The notes beneath the pieces are model-generated. The model saw nothing but the letters and a program-made list of their open reading frames with translations. It was not told where the DNA came from and searched no databases. The translations under genes and the position numbers were made by a program. From JAVVEG01 sp041689205 (lineage in GTDB: Bacteria > Pseudomonadota > Gammaproteobacteria > Pseudomonadales > Pseudohongiellaceae), in contig JBDNGQ010000208.1 in the NCBI GenBank assembly GCA_041689205.1, positions 1 through 7,406 of the forward strand: 7,406 nt of DNA, read 5' to 3'. This document shows positions 5,231-7,406 of this stretch, piece by piece (position 1 is the stretch's first letter; each line of letters opens with the position of its first letter).

Positions 5231-5800
5231 ATGTTATTGCTCGTGGTATGTTCAAATTCTGGCGCGCAGCCTCAACAGGATCTGATTCCGGTTGGATTGA
5301 TCAAAACCCCGTTGGGAGAAATCCATATCCGCTTATTGACGGAGACCCCGAATCACCGAGCGAGCTTTATTCAACTTGCGACGCAGGGATATTGGGACTC
5401 GCTGACCTTCAATCGGGTGATTCCGGATTTTGTCGCCCAGGGCGGCTGCCCCGATACTGAGCAGGGCTTCACTGACCCCGAGTATTTGTTAGAGCCAGAA
5501 TTTGTCGAAGGCATAGTTCATAGTTACGGCGCAGTGGGAGCGGGCAGAGACGACAACCCCGGCAAATTATCCGCGAGGTGCCAGTTCTACATTGTGCATC
5601 AAAAGGAAGGCATCCCGAGGCTGGACAACAACTACACGGTTTTCGGACACGTCATCAAAGGCATGGACGTGGTCGACCGCATTGTTCATGCCGAGCGCGA
5701 CGAACAGGATGAGCCGCTGGCTCCCATCACGCTGACTGTCAGCGTTGAGTATCTTACGGTTCAGGAGCTGAAAGCGCTGGAAGATCATCGAGATCGCTGA
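5231..5800 (+). CDS. Cyclophilin-type peptidyl-prolyl cis-trans isomerase, exported
   Basis: The enzyme isomerises Xaa-Pro peptide bonds and assists folding. From ATG 5231 it has 189 residues. The cyclophilin core is complete: KTPLGEIHIRL (25-35), the catalytic block FNRVIPDFVAQGG (60-72) with Arg62, Phe67 and Gln70 matching Arg55, Phe60 and Gln63 of human CypA, then QFYIVH (118-123) and LDNNYTVFGHV (131-141). The CypA drug-binding Trp position is Arg130, as in many bacterial members. The N-terminus is odd: ATG 5231 leaves only MLLLVVCSNSGAQ, too short and uncharged for a signal peptide. Reading upstream in frame gives (M)KTLSIWLGMLLLVVC then SNSGA, a textbook Sec signal cleaved after Ala, but that start would be ATC 5204 or ATA 5198. 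I list the first canonical ATG. It lies just after the nuclease gene, in the same frame, so cotranscription is likely. A periplasmic location is inferred. Confidence 0.9.
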   Translation: MLLLVVCSNSGAQPQQDLIPVGLIKTPLGEIHIRLLTETPNHRASFIQLATQGYWDSLTFNRVIPDFVAQGGCPDTEQGFTDPEYLLEPEFVEGIVHSYGAVGAGRDDNPGKLSARCQFYIVHQKEGIPRLDNNYTVFGHVIKGMDVVDRIVHAERDEQDEPLAPITLTVSVEYLTVQELKALEDHRDR

Positions 5801-5802
5801 AC

Positions 5803-5825
5803 GTCAGCACCAGGCGGGTGCTGAC
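5803..5825. terminator. Perfect 9-bp hairpin between convergent genes
   Basis: GTCAGCACC (5803-5811) pairs exactly with GGTGCTGAC (5817-5825) around a 5-base loop, AGGCG. It begins two bases after the isomerase stop and ends eleven bases before the stop of the opposing quinoprotein gene, so it sits at both 3' ends. Neither strand has a T-tract after it, so it is not a standard intrinsic terminator. It may stabilise mRNA ends or aid Rho-dependent or collision-based termination. Confidence 0.45.
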
Positions 5826-5836
5826 CAGCAGTGCAA

Positions 5837-7406
5837 TTACAGCGCGAATACCATCATGGCAGGGCCCGCGCTGGGAGTGCCGATCACGCTGTTATCAGCG
5901 CCCAGAAAACCGGAAATGATTCCGTACAAACTGCCGACAAAGCGGCTCGGCTGACCGCGTACGATTGCAATATACTGCTTGCCATCGACAGCGTAGGTAA
6001 TCGGGAACGAAGACGGGATATGCCCTAGCGAGGTTTGCCAGAGAACATCGCCGGTATCCGCATCGAAAGCTTTGAACGACTGATCAAGAAATCCATCGAA
6101 CACCAGACTGCCCCCGGTTGTCAGCGTGGCAGTCACCGGTGGCGTCGTCTCGCGGTGAACCCAGCCCAATTCCATGGTGTCCAGGTTAATGGCCTGCAGG
6201 CGACCAAAGTTACCATCGCTGTCTGGGCGTGGTTCGGCGCTGATATTGACACCCGAGCTTAACAGGCCGTCCTGACCGGTGGGTCCGCCCATCATGCAAA
6301 CTTCTGAAAGCGGCAGGTAGACCATTTTTCTGCTGGGGTCATACGAACCGGCCTGCCAGTTTCTTCCCCCCAGCACATAAGGGCACAGTAAATGTCCCTG
6401 CTCGGCATTCGGTATCGCGTTAGGGTGCAGGGTCTTGTCGCCAGTCAGCGGATCAATATGGGAAATCATGTTCTGGATTCCCGTATCCAGGGAATTCAGA
6501 TATTTGCCGGTTGCCGCATCCAGCATGTCATACAGCGCCATCTTGCCAGCGGTGAAAACAACTCTGCGCTGCTCGCCAGCTACCTCCAGATTGGCCAACT
6601 GACGTTCATAGACCCAATCCAGATCCCACTGATCGTTGGGCATATGCTGGAAGTACCACACCAGTTCACCGGTGCGTGGCCGAAGTGCCAGGGTGGCATT
6701 GGTATACAGCGCGGCGTTGGACACCCCGTCTATACCCAGATCGTTCATCAGTGGCGCAGTATCGTAAGTAGGTGCAGTGCCGAAAAATACCAGATCCAGC
6801 ACCGGATCATAACTGCCGGGTATCCACACCGATCCACCGCTGCGAGCTTCCAGCGGAAGGTTGTTCCAGGTATTTCCACCCGGACCATCAGGGCGGGCCA
6901 CCGTATGGAAGCGCCATTGTTCCGCTCCTGTCTCGAGGTCCAAGCCAACAATGAACCCGCCCTGGGCAACAAGCGTAGCGCCTGCTCCCTGCACAACCAT
7001 GCCATTGGCCACCATGGGCGCACCACGAAGGGAATAGTAGCCGTCTGTCGCTTCCGATGGGACGCTGATCGCCTGCTCCCACTCTACCTGGCCGGTGCGC
7101 ACATTAAGTGCCACCAGGTCCAGATCGTTATGCGGCACGATCACCTTGTCACCGTGCAAGGCAATGCCAATACGGCGACCATCGAGATTTTCCGATTCGT
7201 GCTGGTAGCGCCACAACTCTTCCCCGGTGCGGGCATCCAATGCCAGCAGTACGTTGCCGGTGTCGGCGATAAACATGACTCCGCTATGTACCAGGGGTGT
7301 GGTCATATTACCGCCCTCACCCAGCGGCGCACTCCAGGCCAGTTTCAGTTCAGCAATATTCTGGCGATTGATCTGATCCAGAGGGCTATGACCACTGAGA
7401 TCATAA
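5837..7406 (-). CDS. PQQ-type quinoprotein alcohol dehydrogenase-like protein (N-terminus outside window)
   Basis: The frame is open from the right edge (522 visible codons) to TAA at 5839-5837; ATG 7306 is internal, since the 33 codons before it (HSPLDQINRQN, LKLAWSAPLGEGGN) are typical family N-terminus. The protein belongs to the eight-bladed propeller PQQ dehydrogenases, periplasmic enzymes that oxidise alcohols, aldoses or related compounds and pass electrons to cytochrome c or quinone. Tryptophan-docking blade repeats are clear: ALDARTGEELWRY, LDLETGAEQWRF, LRPRTGELVWYFQ, FDADTGDVLWQT. Other marks, numbered from that ATG, are PGSYDPVLDLVFFGT (163-177), NDQWDLD (224-230) and GGRNWQAGSYDP (313-324). 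The usual Glu of the GAE-x-x-VRG motif and the Asn of GTGN are not seen (GATLVAQGG and GTAPT instead). No cytochrome c domain (CxxCH) follows. Signal peptide and substrate are not visible. Confidence 0.88.
   Translation of the reverse strand, partial: YDLSGHSPLDQINRQNIAELKLAWSAPLGEGGNMTTPLVHSGVMFIADTGNVLLALDARTGEELWRYQHESENLDGRRIGIALHGDKVIVPHNDLDLVALNVRTGQVEWEQAISVPSEATDGYYSLRGAPMVANGMVVQGAGATLVAQGGFIVGLDLETGAEQWRFHTVARPDGPGGNTWNNLPLEARSGGSVWIPGSYDPVLDLVFFGTAPTYDTAPLMNDLGIDGVSNAALYTNATLALRPRTGELVWYFQHMPNDQWDLDWVYERQLANLEVAGEQRRVVFTAGKMALYDMLDAATGKYLNSLDTGIQNMISHIDPLTGDKTLHPNAIPNAEQGHLLCPYVLGGRNWQAGSYDPSRKMVYLPLSEVCMMGGPTGQDGLLSSGVNISAEPRPDSDGNFGRLQAINLDTMELGWVHRETTPPVTATLTTGGSLVFDGFLDQSFKAFDADTGDVLWQTSLGHIPSSFPITYAVDGKQYIAIVRGQPSRFVGSLYGIISGFLGADNSVIGTPSAGPAMMVFAL

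Noticed and set aside
5026..5460. Plus-strand ORF of 144 codons bridging the nuclease and isomerase
   Set aside because: It overlaps two well-supported genes in another frame and its translation shows no family features.
1..7406. CRISPR array, tRNA, rRNA, insertion sequence or attachment site
   Set aside because: I saw no regularly spaced repeats, cloverleaf-type sequence, transposase motif or terminal inverted repeats in the window.

Overview
The window suggests a free-living gammaproteobacterium, probably aquatic or marine. GC is moderate (mid-fifties by eye), genes are closely packed on both strands, most products are exported or membrane proteins, and several (PQQ dehydrogenase, lipoprotein peptide-amidase-like enzyme, exported HNH nuclease) belong to families I associate with marine Gammaproteobacteria. 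The taxonomic placement is inference from gene content; no rRNA or other marker gene is present.

Layout, left to right. (1) 2-181, + strand: the last 59 codons of a gene resembling the C-terminal beta-domain of GH65 disaccharide phosphorylases. It is followed by two overlapping short palindromes and a small hairpin. (2) 299-889, + strand: an unrecognised ORF that looks disturbed; its final 40 or so codons read better in another frame. (3) 896-2500, - strand: an amidase-signature enzyme with a lipoprotein signal, closest to bacterial peptide amidases. (4) 2501-2712: a divergent intergenic region with candidate promoters in both directions. (5) 2713-4092, + strand: a MATE-family multidrug/cation antiporter. 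(6) 4109-4288, - strand: a 59-residue ribbon-helix-helix-like protein, convergent with the MATE gene, with repeated ATGTAA motifs in its upstream region. (7) 4460-5185, + strand: a secreted HNH (DUF1524-like) nuclease with an N-terminal His-rich YHYH-type motif. (8) 5231-5800, + strand: a cyclophilin-type peptidyl-prolyl isomerase, tandem with the nuclease. Its signal peptide appears to begin upstream of the first canonical ATG, at a codon that is not a normal start. (9) 5803-5825: a perfect 9-bp-stem hairpin between convergent genes. (10) 5837-7406, - strand: a PQQ-type eight-bladed-propeller dehydrogenase whose N-terminus lies beyond the window.

Functional theme. The amidase, nuclease, prolyl isomerase and, by family, the quinoprotein all act in the periplasm, outer membrane or outside the cell, and the MATE protein is in the inner membrane. 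This fits a nutrient-processing and envelope-maintenance set. Apart from the nuclease-isomerase pair, which may be cotranscribed, strand alternation argues against one operon. I see no mobile element, CRISPR array, tRNA or rRNA, and no clear defence or biosynthetic system. The most unusual points are the missing start codon of the isomerase, the disrupted ORF at 299-889, the orphan ribbon-helix-helix gene with its repeats, and the atypical metal-site residues of the quinoprotein.
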